From: Halomonas ventosae
GTDB taxonomy: Bacteria; Pseudomonadota; Gammaproteobacteria; Pseudomonadales; Halomonadaceae
Length of the DNA stretch: 64,000 nt
Direction: 5' to 3'
Assembly: GCF_004361885.1 (NCBI RefSeq)
Contig: NZ_SNWH01000002.1
Location: forward strand, 62,001-126,000
The notes under the pieces were generated by a model. That model was not told the origin of the DNA. It made no database searches and saw nothing but the letters and a program-made list of their open reading frames with translations. Both the position numbers and the translations under genes were made by a program. Positions 52,442 through 64,000 of this stretch are shown piece after piece (the first letter of the stretch is position 1; each line of letters opens with the position of its first letter).

Positions 52442-54034
52442 TCAGGGGTTCTTCACGTAGGCGTTCTTGCGCAGGTAGAACCACCAGTTGACGACCAGGC
52501 AGAGCGCGTAGAAGACGGCAAAGCCGTACATGGCCAGCTCCGGGGTGCCGGCCTTGATCTGCTCGCCCATCACTCGCGGGGCGATGAAGGCACCGTAGGC
52601 GGCCACGGCGGAGGTCCAGCCCAGCACCGGGCCTTTCTGCTGCAGGTCGAAGATGAAGCCGATGCTGCGGAAGGTGGAGCCGTTGCCGATGCCGCTGGCG
52701 GCGAACAGCACGATGAACAGCGTAAGGAACATCCAGAAGTACTGGTTGGGATCGGTGGCGTTGTAGGCCAGCATCATCACGTAGCCCACGGCGGCGGAGG
52801 CCAGCACCATTACCACGGAGATCGCCTGGGTGACGATGGCGCCGCCGACCTTGTCGGAGATCCAGCCGCCCACCGGGCGGATCAGCGCACCGACGAAGGG
52901 CCCCATCCAGGCCCAGGTGAGGGCGCTGGGGGCATTCGGGTTGGCGACGCGGGAAATACTGCCGTCGGCGGCGACTTCCATCATGTTGCCGAAGATCACG
53001 CTGATCGAGAGCGGCAGCGCCGCGGAGAAGCCGATGAAGGAGCCGAAGGTGGCGATGTAAAGCACCGTCATCGCCCAGGTGTGCTTGTTGGAGAAGATGG
53101 CGAACTGCTTGTGGATGTTGGGCTTGATGTCACCGGGGATCAGGCGCAGCAGGAACAGGGTCAGCACGATGGTCAGCGGCAGGGCGAGCCACATGTTGAG
53201 CCAGCCCAGCGCCACCACACCGAGGATCGAGGTCAGCAGCCCCACCCCGTACAGGCCCAGGATCTTGCCGAAGGCCTGCAGGGGAGAGCCGGGGTTGGGG
53301 GTGATGGCGCGGATGTTGTTCATGCCGAACCAGCCGGCGAAGGCCAGCGGGATCAGGAACACCAGCCAGATGAAGCCGGCATTCTGGATCCAGGTGTCGG
53401 TACCCGCCTCGATGCGCCCGATCAGGGTGCCGCTGGCCTTCTGCAGCTCCATCGGCTCGCCGCCCAGCGGGCCGAAGATGCCCACGGTCATCACCAGCGG
53501 AATCAGGATCTGCATGGTGGTAACACCGAAGTTGCCAAGGCCCGCGTTCATGCCCAGGGCGTAGCCCTGCTGCTTCTTGGGGAAGAAGCTGGAGATGTTG
53601 CTCATCGAGTTGGCGAAGTTGCCGCCGCCGATGCCCGAGAGCAGCGCCAGGGCCTGGAACACCCAGAAGGGCGTGCCCGGGTTCATCAGCGCGATGCCGG
53701 TGCCCAGCGCCGGGATCATCAGCAGGGCGGTGGTCAGGAAGATGGTGTTGCGACCGCCGGCGATGCTGATCATGAACGAGGCCGGGATGCGCAAGGTGGC
53801 GCCGGCGAGGCCGGCAATGGCGGTCAGGGTGAACAGCTGGTCCACGGTGAACGGGAAGCCGAGGTTGCGCATCTGGGTGGTGATCATTCCCCACATCAGC
53901 CACACGGCGAAGCCTATCAGCAGGCTGGGTATGGAGATCCAGAGGTTGCGGTTGGCCACCTTCTTGCCTTCCTTCTCCCAGAACTCCTCGTTCTCGACAT
54001 CCCAGTGTTCGATGTCGGCATTCTTTCTGGTCAT
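52442..54034 (-). CDS. narK2: NarK2-type nitrate/nitrite transporter (MFS)
   Basis: The 530-residue protein has twelve spans plus the cytosolic start TRKNADIEHWDVENEEFW and the nitrate motifs GIGGGNFANSMSNISSFFPK and NAGLGNFGVTTMQ. It resembles NarK type II, the nitrate/nitrite antiporter. Together with NarK1 the pair would allow symport at the start and antiport during steady respiration, as in Paracoccus and Pseudomonas. The ATG at 54034 follows AGGGGAA; nearly 100 codons open upstream are non-coding leader with the Anr/Dnr box. Confidence 0.9.
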   Translation of the reverse strand: MTRKNADIEHWDVENEEFWEKEGKKVANRNLWISIPSLLIGFAVWLMWGMITTQMRNLGFPFTVDQLFTLTAIAGLAGATLRIPASFMISIAGGRNTIFLTTALLMIPALGTGIALMNPGTPFWVFQALALLSGIGGGNFANSMSNISSFFPKKQQGYALGMNAGLGNFGVTTMQILIPLVMTVGIFGPLGGEPMELQKASGTLIGRIEAGTDTWIQNAGFIWLVFLIPLAFAGWFGMNNIRAITPNPGSPLQAFGKILGLYGVGLLTSILGVVALGWLNMWLALPLTIVLTLFLLRLIPGDIKPNIHKQFAIFSNKHTWAMTVLYIATFGSFIGFSAALPLSISVIFGNMMEVAADGSISRVANPNAPSALTWAWMGPFVGALIRPVGGWISDKVGGAIVTQAISVVMVLASAAVGYVMMLAYNATDPNQYFWMFLTLFIVLFAASGIGNGSTFRSIGFIFDLQQKGPVLGWTSAVAAYGAFIAPRVMGEQIKAGTPELAMYGFAVFYALCLVVNWWFYLRKNAYVKNP

Positions 54035-54083
54035 GGCATTTCCCCTTAGAGCGCTTGCGTAGGGCCCCGGCCCGCGGTCAGGG

Positions 54084-54097
54084 TTGACCGATATCAA
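54084..54097 (-). promoter_or_regulatory. Dnr/Anr box upstream of narK2
   Basis: On the minus strand TTGATATCGGTCAA is a full match to TTGAT-N4-GTCAA, about 50 bp before the ATG. Confidence 0.8.
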
Positions 54098-54170
54098 GGG
54101 GGGGCTTTGCCGCGAAAGATACGCCTCGCCGGGAGACGGGGAAACCGGGGGAAAATGCCGACAAGCCGGC

Positions 54171-54292
54171 TGGATACCTCCAGGGTGGTAGGCGAGTCGC
54201 TTTGACAGCATGTTGATATGTAAGGGTTTATTCGTTATGGGTAAGAGAGGGGAGGCGAGCGTGGACACCTCGCGAGTCTTTGGAGGTATCCA
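54171..54292. promoter_or_regulatory. Inverted TGGATACCTCCA copies and NarL-like heptamers
   Basis: The narL-narK2 gap holds TGGATACCTCCA at 54171-54182 and its exact reverse complement at 54281-54292. Each contains a near-consensus NarL heptamer (TACCTCC), and ATGGGTA at 54237-54243 fits the reverse heptamer fully. These could be NarL sites for narK2. Confidence 0.45.
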
Positions 54293-54300
54293 CACAGGAT

Positions 54301-54966
54301 CTACTTGTCCACCCCCTCCTGGACGGCCCATACCGCGGCTTCCACCCGCGAACGCAGGTTGAGCTTCTTGAGCAGGTGCTTGACATGCACCTTCACCGTG
54401 CCCTCGGTGATGTCGAGCTTGCGGGCGATCAGCTTGTTGGAGAGGCCGGCGGCCAGCTCGCGCAGGATCTCGCGCTCGCGCTGGGTCAGGCTGTGGATGT
54501 CCGGCGCCGCCGGCTGGTTGCGCTGGCTGCGTAGCGCCTCGGCCAGCAGGGCGGTGAGGCTTTCGCTGATCACCATGCGCCCCAGGGCCGCTTGGCGCAG
54601 CTGGCGCACCATCTCGTCGGGATCCATGTCCTTGAGCAGGTAGCCATCGGCGCCGCTGCGCAAGGCAGCGACCAGGTCCTCCTCGTGGTCCGAGACGGTG
54701 AACATCACGATGCGACCGGCGTAGCCCTGCTCGCGCAGCGCCTTCAGGGTGGCGATGCCGTCCATGCCGGGCATGTTGAGGTCGAGCAGGACCATGTCGG
54801 GGTCGAGTTCGCCGGCGAGCCGCAGGCCGAGCTCCGGTTCGCCCGCCTCGCCGGCCAGCTCCAGGTCGTCCTCGAGTTCGAGCAGCTGTGCCACACCGCG
54901 GCGCAGCAGCGGATGGTCGTCGATCAGCAGGATCGTGGCAGGGCTGTCGTGATCGATGCGGGTCAT
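54301..54966 (-). CDS. narL: NarL response regulator
   Basis: The 221-residue regulator has a receiver (ILLIDDHPLLRRG; D62 in MVLLDLNMPGMDG; K in GYLLKDMDPDEM) and a LuxR-type HTH (LTQREREILRELAAGLSNKLIARKL). It is phosphorylated by NarX and binds TACYYMT heptamers. It starts five bases after narX stop, so they form an operon. Confidence 0.93.
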   Translation of the reverse strand: MTRIDHDSPATILLIDDHPLLRRGVAQLLELEDDLELAGEAGEPELGLRLAGELDPDMVLLDLNMPGMDGIATLKALREQGYAGRIVMFTVSDHEEDLVAALRSGADGYLLKDMDPDEMVRQLRQAALGRMVISESLTALLAEALRSQRNQPAAPDIHSLTQREREILRELAAGLSNKLIARKLDITEGTVKVHVKHLLKKLNLRSRVEAAVWAVQEGVDK

Positions 54967-54971
54967 CCTGG

Positions 54972-56876
54972 CTAGTCCCTGTGTCCGTGTTGAAGGGCAG
55001 TGGTCTCAGCCTCGCTGGCCGGCTGCTGGGCGATCAGTCGTGCGGTCCGCGGCGAGAAGGCGAGCTCGACCAGGGTGCCGCCGGCCTGGCGGTTGCGCAC
55101 CGCGAACTCGCCGCCCAGGGTCTCGGCCCGGTCACGCATGATCACCAGCCCATAGTGCATGGGTGGCGAGCCGTCCGCCGGCAGGCCGATGCCGTCATCC
55201 TCGACCATGACATGCAGCCGGGCCTGCTGGAAACGCACCGTGACCGCCGCCCAATGGGCATAGGCATGCTTGTGGATGTTGGCCAGTGCCTCGCGAACCA
55301 CCTGCAGCACATGAATCTCCTCGTTGGGATTGAGCAGGTGCGGCGGCACGTCGAAGAACAGCTCCACCCTGAAGCCCAACCGTTTGGCAAACTCCTCAGT
55401 GGTCTGGCGCATGGCGCTGGCCAGGCCAGGCTCCTCGAGCTTGAGGCGGAAGGTGGTGAGCAGCTCGCGCAGCTGGCGATAGGCGCTGTCGAGCCCGGTG
55501 CGCAGCTCGCCGAAGACTGCGGTCTGGGCCTCGCGGGGCATCTCCCTGGCCTGCATGCGCTCGAGCCTGGCGACCTGCATCTTGAGGTAGGAGAGCGACT
55601 GGGCCAGGGAGTCGTGGAGCTCGCGGGCGATGATGGTGCGCTCGTTCATCAGCGTCATCTGCTGCTGCTCTTCGATGCGCCGCTGCAGATACACCGCCGT
55701 GGCCAGCTGGTCGGTCAGGGCGTTGAGCAGCCGGCGGGTACTGTCGGTGAGTTCTCGGTCCTTGGGATACCAGACCTCCAGAGTGCCGAGCAGGGTCTCG
55801 CCGACGCTTACCGGCAGCAGCAGGCATCCCGCCTGGCCGCTCTCAGAGAGCGCTAGGGGTTCGGGGTCGAGCAGGCAGGCGTGGCACTCGTGGTCGCGAC
55901 AGTAGGTGGGGCGGCTGCGTGAATGAGTGACGAGTATCGGCATCTCGCGGTCGTCGACGGGGTCATGCAGCGAGAGCCGGATCGGGCCGATGCCGAGCAA
56001 CGCCTCGATGCGGCGAAGCATCGGGGCGGCGCTGGCGCACAGGTCGTTGCCGCCGCCATACAGGGCCCGGCTGCCATCATGAAGCACCTGCATGACCCGG
56101 TTGCCGCGCTCGAGCTCGGCCTGCTTGTGCGAGACCCGTGCCTCCAGGGCGGCGTAGCTGGCGGCCAGCTCGCCGGCCATGGTGTCCAGGGTCCGGCCCA
56201 GCAGGGCCAGTTCGTCGCTGCCATTGAGCCGGGTGCGATAGCCGAAGTTACGGCGCCCGGCCTCCCGGGCGAGCACCACCAGCTGGTGCAGCGGTGCTAC
56301 CAGGTTGTGGCGGATGTCGTAGAGGGCGATCGCTACCACCACCGCGGTGAGCACCAGGAAGAGGATCTGCAGTACGCCGAGCAGCTGAATCTTGGCCTCG
56401 CTGTTCTGCTCCAGCTGGGTGACCAGCTGGTCGATGTCGCCCACCAGGTCGTCCAGGGTCTGGCGCAGGGCGTCGACCTCCCGCCCGCCACCGGCAATGG
56501 CGCGGGTCACCTGGGGTGCCAGTACCTCGTCCCAGCGCGCCTGCAGCAGCTGGTACTGGGCCCGTAGCGGATGCTCCTCGGCCGCGGGCAGCGCCGCGGT
56601 CAGCCGGGGGCTGGCCAGCCGCTCGTGGAAGCGCTCGCTCAGTGCCTCGACCCGTTCGCGCTGCGCCGCCTCGGGCTGGCGTTCATAGCGTTGCAGGGCG
56701 GCAACGATCTGGTAGATGGTCATGCGCAGCGAGCCGGCCACGTTGATGGCGGCGGCATCGCCGCGGCTGCTGTTGGCTATCACCATGGTCACCACGATGC
56801 TGATCATGGCCAAGGCACTGATCGCCAGCAGCGAGGCGACGATGCGGGCCACCAGGGAGCGTTGCAGCAGTTTCAT
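54972..56876 (-). CDS. narX: NarX nitrate/nitrite sensor kinase
   Basis: The 634-residue kinase has a span at about 9-33, the nitrate-binding P-box AGSLRMTIYQI, a helical periplasmic domain, a second span (about 165-185), HAMP, a GAF-like central part with a cysteine group (YCRDHECHACLLD) and a HisKA_3/HATPase end (IIARELHDSLAQSLSYLK; VREALANIHKHA; DDGIGLP). It autophosphorylates on nitrate or nitrite binding. A palindrome TACCC-N4-GGGTA lies upstream at 56919-56932. Confidence 0.93.
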   Translation of the reverse strand: MKLLQRSLVARIVASLLAISALAMISIVVTMVIANSSRGDAAAINVAGSLRMTIYQIVAALQRYERQPEAAQRERVEALSERFHERLASPRLTAALPAAEEHPLRAQYQLLQARWDEVLAPQVTRAIAGGGREVDALRQTLDDLVGDIDQLVTQLEQNSEAKIQLLGVLQILFLVLTAVVVAIALYDIRHNLVAPLHQLVVLAREAGRRNFGYRTRLNGSDELALLGRTLDTMAGELAASYAALEARVSHKQAELERGNRVMQVLHDGSRALYGGGNDLCASAAPMLRRIEALLGIGPIRLSLHDPVDDREMPILVTHSRSRPTYCRDHECHACLLDPEPLALSESGQAGCLLLPVSVGETLLGTLEVWYPKDRELTDSTRRLLNALTDQLATAVYLQRRIEEQQQMTLMNERTIIARELHDSLAQSLSYLKMQVARLERMQAREMPREAQTAVFGELRTGLDSAYRQLRELLTTFRLKLEEPGLASAMRQTTEEFAKRLGFRVELFFDVPPHLLNPNEEIHVLQVVREALANIHKHAYAHWAAVTVRFQQARLHVMVEDDGIGLPADGSPPMHYGLVIMRDRAETLGGEFAVRNRQAGGTLVELAFSPRTARLIAQQPASEAETTALQHGHRD

Positions 56877-57156
56877 TGGCGCGAGACCTCCCGCCAGCTG
56901 GTGATCAGGTTGCCACTATACCCTAGTGGGTAGGCGGCGCTCCCTCAAAGGTGTACCTCTCTTGCCCTTTCGGCGCCTATCTTCGCTGCCTATCCCCTTG
57001 GAGGTAGGGGGCATGTATATGGAGGTAACCGGGCAGTATTCCACCGTTCATTCCGCCAGAATTCCGTTCATGGAAGCTGCCTGAGCCCGGCGAGGGCGTG
57101 GCAGTCCGAGTGGCCGACGCTGGCCACGCATCTTTTCAGGAGCCTGGAGAGCGACC
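56877..57156. promoter_or_regulatory. narX-narG divergent control region
   Basis: The 280-bp region contains the palindrome TACCCTAGTGGGTA (56919-56932) near narX, a NarL heptamer TACCTCT (56954-56960) and two TGGAGGTA copies (heptamers at 57000-57006 and 57021-57027) spaced 21 bp, two helical turns. TGTATATGG at 57013-57021 may be an extended -10. I do not see a good FNR-type box. narG start is preceded by AGGAG 20 bp and GGAGAGCG closer to the ATG. Confidence 0.45.
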
Positions 57157-60100
57157 ATGAGTCACTTCATCGATCGGCTGAACTTCTTCCGCAAGACCCG
57201 CGAACCCTTCGCCAACGAGCATGGCGAGGTCCGCCAGGAGTCCCGCGAGTGGGAAGACGGCTACCGGCAGCGCTGGCAGCACGACAAGATCGTGCGCTCC
57301 ACCCATGGCGTTAACTGCACTGGGTCATGCAGCTGGAAGATCTACGTCAAGAACGGTCTGGTCACCTGGGAGACCCAGCAGACTGACTACCCGCGTACCC
57401 GACCCGACCTGCCCAACCACGAGCCGCGGGGCTGCCCGCGCGGCGCCAGCTACTCCTGGTACATGTACAGCGCCAACCGCCTTAAGTACCCGCTGATCAG
57501 AAAGCCCTTGCTCAAGCTGTGGCGCGAGGCACTCGCGGCGCAGGGAGATCCGGTCGATGCCTGGGCGTCCATCGTCGAGGATACGGCCAAGACCAAGCAG
57601 TACAAGCGGGCACGTGGCCTGGGCGGTTTCGTGCGCGCCGACTGGGACGAGCTCAACGAGCTGATCGCCGCCTCCAACGTCTATACCGCCAAGCAGTACG
57701 GCCCGGATCGCATCATCGGCTTCTCGCCGATTCCCGCCATGTCGATGATCAGCTACGCCGCCGGCACCCGCTACCTGTCGCTGATCGGCGGTGTCTGCAT
57801 GAGCTTCTATGACTGGTACTGCGATCTGCCGCCGGCCAGCCCCCAGACCTGGGGCGAGCAGACCGACGTGCCGGAATCCGCCGACTGGTACAACTCGGGC
57901 TACATCATCGCCTGGGGCTCTAACGTGCCGCAGACGCGTACCCCGGATGCCCACTTCTTCACCGAGGTGCGCTACAAGGGCACCAAGACGGTGTCCGTCA
58001 CTCCGGACTACGCCGAGGTCTCCAAGCTTACCGACGAGTGGCTCTCCGCCAAGCAGGGCACCGATGCCGCCCTGGCCATGGCCATGGGGCATGTGATCCT
58101 CAAGGAGTTCCACCTCGACAAGCCCAGCGCCTACTTCACCGACTACGTGCGGCGCTACACCGACATGCCGTTTTTGGTCGAGCTCGAGGCGCGCGAGGAC
58201 GGTAGCTACGCGCCGGGCCGCCAGATGCGCGCCAGCGATTTCGAGGCGAGCCTGGGCCAGGGCAACAACCCGGAGTGGAAGATCGTCGCCTGGGACGAGA
58301 CCCGCGACCAGCTGGTGGTGCCGCGCGGCTCCATCGGCTTCCGCTGGGGCGAGACCGGCGATGAGGTCGGCAAGTGGAACCTCGAGTCGCTGGACGCCGA
58401 AGGCAGCGAGATCACGCCGCTGCTGACCCTGGCCGAGCGGCATGACGAGGTGGCCAAGGTCGCCTTCCCCTACTTCGGTGGCATCGCCCACGAGCACTTC
58501 GATCACGTCAAGAGCGGTGGCGCCAGCGATGAGCTGCTGTTCCACAGCCTGCCCGCCAAGCGACTTAAGAAGGCCGACGGTAGCGACGTGCTGGCGGTGA
58601 CCGTGTTCGACCTGATGTGCGCCAACTACGGCATCGACCGCGGGTTTGGACAAGAGGGCGAGGACGACGGAGCCACCTCCTTCGACCAGGTCAAGCCCTA
58701 CACCCCGGCCTGGCAGGAGAAGATCACCGGTGTACCGGCCGAACAGGCCACCCGCATCGCTCGCGAGTTCGCCGACAACGCCCACAAGACCCAGGGGCGC
58801 AGCATGATCATCGTCGGTGCCGGCATGAACCACTGGTACCACATGGACATGAACTACCGCGGCCTGATCAACATGCTGGTCATGTGTGGCTGCATCGGCC
58901 AGAGCGGTGGTGGCTGGGCGCACTACGTGGGCCAGGAGAAGCTGCGCCCGCAGACCGGCTGGACCCCGCTGGCATTCAGCCTCGACTGGCACCGCCCGCC
59001 GCGCCATATGAACTCCACCTCCTTCTTCTACAACCACTCCTCGCAATGGCGCTACGAGAAGCTCGAGATCAAGGAGATCCTCTCGCCGCTGGTCAAGGCC
59101 GAAGACTATTCGGGCAGCCTGATCGACTTCAACGTGCGCGCCGAGCGCATGGGCTGGCTGCCCTCCGCGCCGCAGCTTTCCACCAACCCGTTGCGCCTGG
59201 CCAAGGCCGCCGAGGCCGCCGGCCTGTCCACCAAGGACTACGCCGTTGAGCAGCTCAAGGAGGGCAAGCTGGCCTTCGCCGCGGAGGACCCGGACAACCC
59301 CCAGAACTTCCCGCGCAACATGTTCATCTGGCGCTCCAACCTGCTGGGCAGCTCCGGCAAGGGCCATGACTACCTGCTCAAGTACCTGCTGGGCGCCAAC
59401 CACGGGGTGCAGGGCAAGGACCTGGGTAAGATGGACGGCATCAAGCCCGAGGAGGTCAAGTGGCACGACGAGGCCCCCGAGGGCAAGCTTGATCTGCTGG
59501 TGACCCTGGACTTCCGCATGTCCACCACCTGCCTCTACTCGGACGTCGTGCTGCCCACGGCGACCTGGTACGAGAAGGACGACCTCAACACTTCCGACAT
59601 GCACCCCTTCATCCACCCGCTGACTGCGGCCACCGACCCAGCCTGGGAGTCGCGCAGCGACTGGGAGATCTACAAGGGTATCGCCAAGGCCTTTTCCAAG
59701 GCCTGCGTGGGACATCTGGGCGAGGAGACCGACCTGGTCACCCTGCCGCACCAGCACGACTCCCCGGCCGAGCTGGCTCAGGTCGAGGTCAGGGACTGGA
59801 AGAAGGGCGAGTGCGAGCCGATTCCCGGCAAGACCATGCCGGCGCTGATCGAGGTCAAGCGGAACTATCCCGAGACCTATGAGCGCTTCACCTCCATCGG
59901 CCCGCTGCTCGAGAGCATCGGCAATGGCGGCAAGGGCATCAGCTGGAACACCGAGAAGGAGGTGGAGCTGCTCGGCAGGCTCAATCACCGCAAGCTGGAC
60001 GGGCCGCACAAGGGGCGTCCGCAGATCGAGTCGGCCATCGATGCCGCCGAGATGATCCTGACCCTGGCGCCGGAGACCAACGGCCAGGTGGCGGTGAAAG

Positions 60101-60929
60101 CCTGGCAGGCGCTTTCCAAGATCACCGGGCGCGACCACGCCCACCTGGCGCATCCCAAGGAGGAGGAGAAGATCCGCTTTCGCGACATCGTCGCCCAGCC
60201 GCGCAAGATCATCTCCAGCCCCACCTGGTCAGGCCTCGAGGACGAGCATGTCTCCTACAACGCCGGCTACACCAACGTCCACGAGTTGATCCCGTGGCGC
60301 ACCGTCAGCGGTCGCCAGCAGTTCTACCAGGACCACCCCTGGATGCGCGCCTTCGGCGAGAGCCTGCTGGTCTATCGGCCACCCATCGACACCAAGGCGG
60401 TGGCCAGCGTCCATGCACCCAAGAGCAACGGTAACCCGGAGATCGCCCTGAACTGGATCACCCCGCACCAGAAGTGGGGCATCCACTCCACCTACAGCGA
60501 CAACCTGCTGATGCAGACCCTGTCGCGGGGCGGTCCCATCGTCTGGCTCTCCGAGGACGATGCCAAATCCATCGGTGTCGAGGACAACGACTGGATGGAG
60601 CTCTACAACGCCAACGGCGCGGTCACCGCCCGGGCAGTAGTCAGCCAGCGGGTCAAGAGCGGCATGGCGATGATGTATCACGCCCAGGAGCGACTCCTGA
60701 ATATCCCCGGTTCGGAAATCTCCGGCACGCGGGGCGGTATCCACAACTCGGTGACCCGCGTGTGTCCCAAGCCGACCCACATGATCGGCGGCTATGCCCA
60801 GCTCGCCTACAGCTTCAACTACTACGGCACCGTCGGCTCCAACCGCGATGAATTCGTCATCGTGCGCAAGATGCGCCGGATCGACTGGCTGGACGGCGAA
60901 GGCAATGACTACGAGCAGGAGGCCGTGAA

Positions 60930-60933
<4 letters not shown>
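57157..60933 (+). CDS. narG: Respiratory nitrate reductase, alpha subunit
   Basis: NarG carries the molybdenum bis-MGD cofactor and reduces nitrate to nitrite on the cytoplasmic face of the membrane. The 1258-residue product has the FS0 iron-sulfur site with His (STHGVNCTGSCSW: H50, C54, C58; and C93 in RGCPRGASYSWY), the Mo-site segment SGYIIAWGSNVPQTRTPDAH and a C-terminal molybdopterin-binding domain (TPHQKWGIHSTYSDN). There is no twin-arginine signal, as expected for NarG. It is the first gene of narGHJI. Confidence 0.97.
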
Positions 60934-62490
<1,557 letters not shown>

Positions 62491-62498
<8 letters not shown>

Positions 62499-63279
62499 GG
62501 CAGCGCTGCAACACCCCGCCGCGGAGCCGGACATGCTGAGCCTGCGCGTGCTGGCCCGGCTGCTCGACTACCCCTCCGCAGAACTCCAGGCCGCCGCACC
62601 GGAGATGATCGAGCTCCTCGACGCCGAGCGCCGCTGGGAGGCGGCGCTGCGCACCCGCCTGATGGACTGGTGTCAGCGCCTGCTGGAGGCCGACCTGATG
62701 GAGCTGCAGGCTGAGTACGTGGCACTGTTCGACAAGGGGCGCAGCACCTCGCTGCTGCTTTTCGAGCACGTCCACGGCGAGTCCCGCGATCGCGGCCAGG
62801 CCATGGTCGACCTGATGGCTGAGTACAGCGCCGCGGGCTTCGAGCTCGATGCCCGTGAGCTGCCCGACTACTTGCCGCTGTTCCTGGAGTACCTCTCGAC
62901 CCGCCCGGACGCCGACATCGGCCGCTGGCTGGGCGAGATTCGCCATATCCTGGCACTGCTCGCCGCCCGACTGGAGGAGCGCGATGCCGACCATGCCCTG
63001 GTGCCGCTGGCGCTGCTGGCGCTGATCGGCGCCGAGGGGGACGTCGACGCCCACCGCGAGACGGTGAAGGAGGAGGCACCCGACGACACCCCCGAGGCAC
63101 TGGACGAGGTGTGGGAGGAAGAAGCGGTGCGCTTCAGCGCCGCCTCCGACGAGGACTGCGCCCTGCAGTCCGCCGAGGGCCAGCGACTCGCCGAGCGCAA
63201 GAACGTGACGCACAGCGAGGCGGTGCGGGTCCTCGATCCCGCCTCCGTCGCCGCCAGGCATCAAGGAGACCAGTCATGA
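62491..63279 (+). CDS. narJ: Nitrate reductase assembly chaperone
   Basis: NarJ helps insert the molybdenum cofactor into NarG and is not part of the final enzyme. The 262-residue helical protein has LLDYPSAEL near the start and YVALFDKGRSTSLLLFEHVHGESRDRGQAM, typical of the TorD/NarJ family. Its ATG overlaps the narH stop by eight bases and its stop overlaps narI. Confidence 0.94.
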
Positions 63280-63953
63280 GCTACTTTACTACCCTGCTGT
63301 TCGGGCTCTACCCCTACCTTGCCGGCACCGTCTTCCTGGTTGGCAGCCTGCTGCGCTTCGATCATGGCCAGTACACCTGGAAGAGCGGATCGAGCCAGAT
63401 GCTGACTTCCCGGAACATGCGCATGGCCAGCAACCTCTTCCATGTCGGCATCCTGGTGATCTTCTTCGGCCATCTGGTGGGCCTGCTGACCCCGCACTGG
63501 GTCTACGCGCCCTTCATGAGCGCCGGGACCAAGCAGCTAGTCGCCATCCTGGTCGGCGGCATCGCCGGCGTGATGTGCCTGGTGGGAGGCGCCATGCTGG
63601 CCCATCGCCGCCTGACCAACCCGCGGGTGAGGGCCTCGTCCAGCACCATGGATACCGTCATCATTGTGCTGTTGGTCGTGCAGGTCTCGCTGGGTCTTTT
63701 GACCATCATCCCCGCCCTGGGCCACCTGGACGGCGGCGTGATGCTTCAGCTCGCCGGCTGGGCACAGTCCATCGTGTTTTTCCAGGGCGGTGCCGCGGGC
63801 TACCTCGACGAGGTCGGCCTGATCTACAAGCTGCACATTCTGGTGGGCCTGACCATCATCCTGCTGTTCCCCTTCACCCGTCTGGTGCATGTGTGGAGCG
63901 TGCCCTTCGGCTACGTGACTCGCCGCTATCAGCTCGTGCGGCGTAGAGGGTAA
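63276..63953 (+). CDS. narI: Respiratory nitrate reductase, gamma subunit
   Basis: NarI is the membrane cytochrome b that takes electrons from quinol. The 225-residue product has five spans, with heme ligands expected in RMASNLFHVGILVIFFGHLVG and YKLHILVGLTIILLFPFTRLVH. It is the last nar structural gene; the ATG overlaps the narJ stop. Confidence 0.95.
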   Translation: MSYFTTLLFGLYPYLAGTVFLVGSLLRFDHGQYTWKSGSSQMLTSRNMRMASNLFHVGILVIFFGHLVGLLTPHWVYAPFMSAGTKQLVAILVGGIAGVMCLVGGAMLAHRRLTNPRVRASSSTMDTVIIVLLVVQVSLGLLTIIPALGHLDGGVMLQLAGWAQSIVFFQGGAAGYLDEVGLIYKLHILVGLTIILLFPFTRLVHVWSVPFGYVTRRYQLVRRRG

Positions 63954-63965
63954 GGAGTTTCCTTC

Positions 63966-64000
63966 ATGCAGAAGATCGATATCGAGATGATCCCGGGGAG
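63966..64000 (+). CDS. Next gene in the nar operon, 5' end only
   Basis: An ATG at 63966 follows an AAGGAG site and is 12 bp after narI, so it is likely part of the same operon. Only MQKIDIEMIPG is visible. In related clusters a peptidyl-prolyl isomerase or a molybdenum cofactor gene follows narI, but this cannot be decided here. Confidence 0.55.
   Translation, partial: MQKIDIEMIPG

Noticed and set aside
57325-60153. A 942-codon open frame on the strand opposite narG
   Set aside because: It is a by-product of GC-rich codon bias; no family features, and narG on the other strand is certain.

Overview
The window looks like chromosome from a high-GC, denitrifying gammaproteobacterium, most like Halomonas or a relative. 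This is inferred from gene content, such as a split NrdJa/NrdJb reductase, nar/nor/nnrS genes with Dnr-type boxes, an aapJQMP transporter and cyanophycin genes. No rRNA gene is present to confirm it. I see no tRNA, rRNA, transposase, integrase or CRISPR array.

Layout. 1-953: edge of an exported protein, a cytochrome c remnant and the NO-sensing repressor nsrR. 1309-4126: anaerobic hemN, with an Anr/Dnr box and a NarL 7-2-7 site, convergent with gdhA. 4127-8956: a class II ribonucleotide reductase, nrdJa (interrupted by a 377-residue LAGLIDADG intein exactly before the conserved NPC|GEQ cysteine) and nrdJb, behind two NrdR-like boxes. 9120-14586: a PepSY/flavodoxin reductase, a DUF2271 protein, an acidic PepSY protein and a divergent two-component system. 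A shared 16-bp box precedes all three transcription units. 14639-16720: scrambled remains of heme d1 biosynthesis genes (nirF, nirJ, nirE, nirN). 16838-18917: nnrS, a SirB2-like gene and an AhpD-like gene. 18929-23232: aapJQMP behind a structured leader. 23420-28534: norCBQD and a small norF-like gene. 28595-45086: a nine-gene BREX type 1 operon on the minus strand that also encodes a Schlafen/AlbA-type ATPase and an AIPR-family nuclease-like protein. 45322-50002: cyanophycinase, cyanophycin synthetase and isoaspartyl dipeptidase. 50199-54034: norE remnant, a small membrane protein and two narK transporters. 54301-56876: narXL. 57157-63953: narGHJI. The window ends inside the next gene.

How it fits together. 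NarXL senses nitrate/nitrite; NarK1/NarK2 move nitrate in and nitrite out; NarGHI reduces nitrate; NorCB reduces NO; NsrR and an unseen Dnr/Anr regulator control nor, nnrS, hemN and narK through boxes visible in the sequence. The nitrite reductase cofactor genes here are broken, so NO2- to NO reduction must be encoded elsewhere or be lost. The BREX operon is a defence island placed between the nor operon and the cyanophycin genes. Its extra AIPR gene is translationally coupled to both pglX and pglZ, and the middle of pglX is visibly AT-rich, as if its specificity domain had been swapped.
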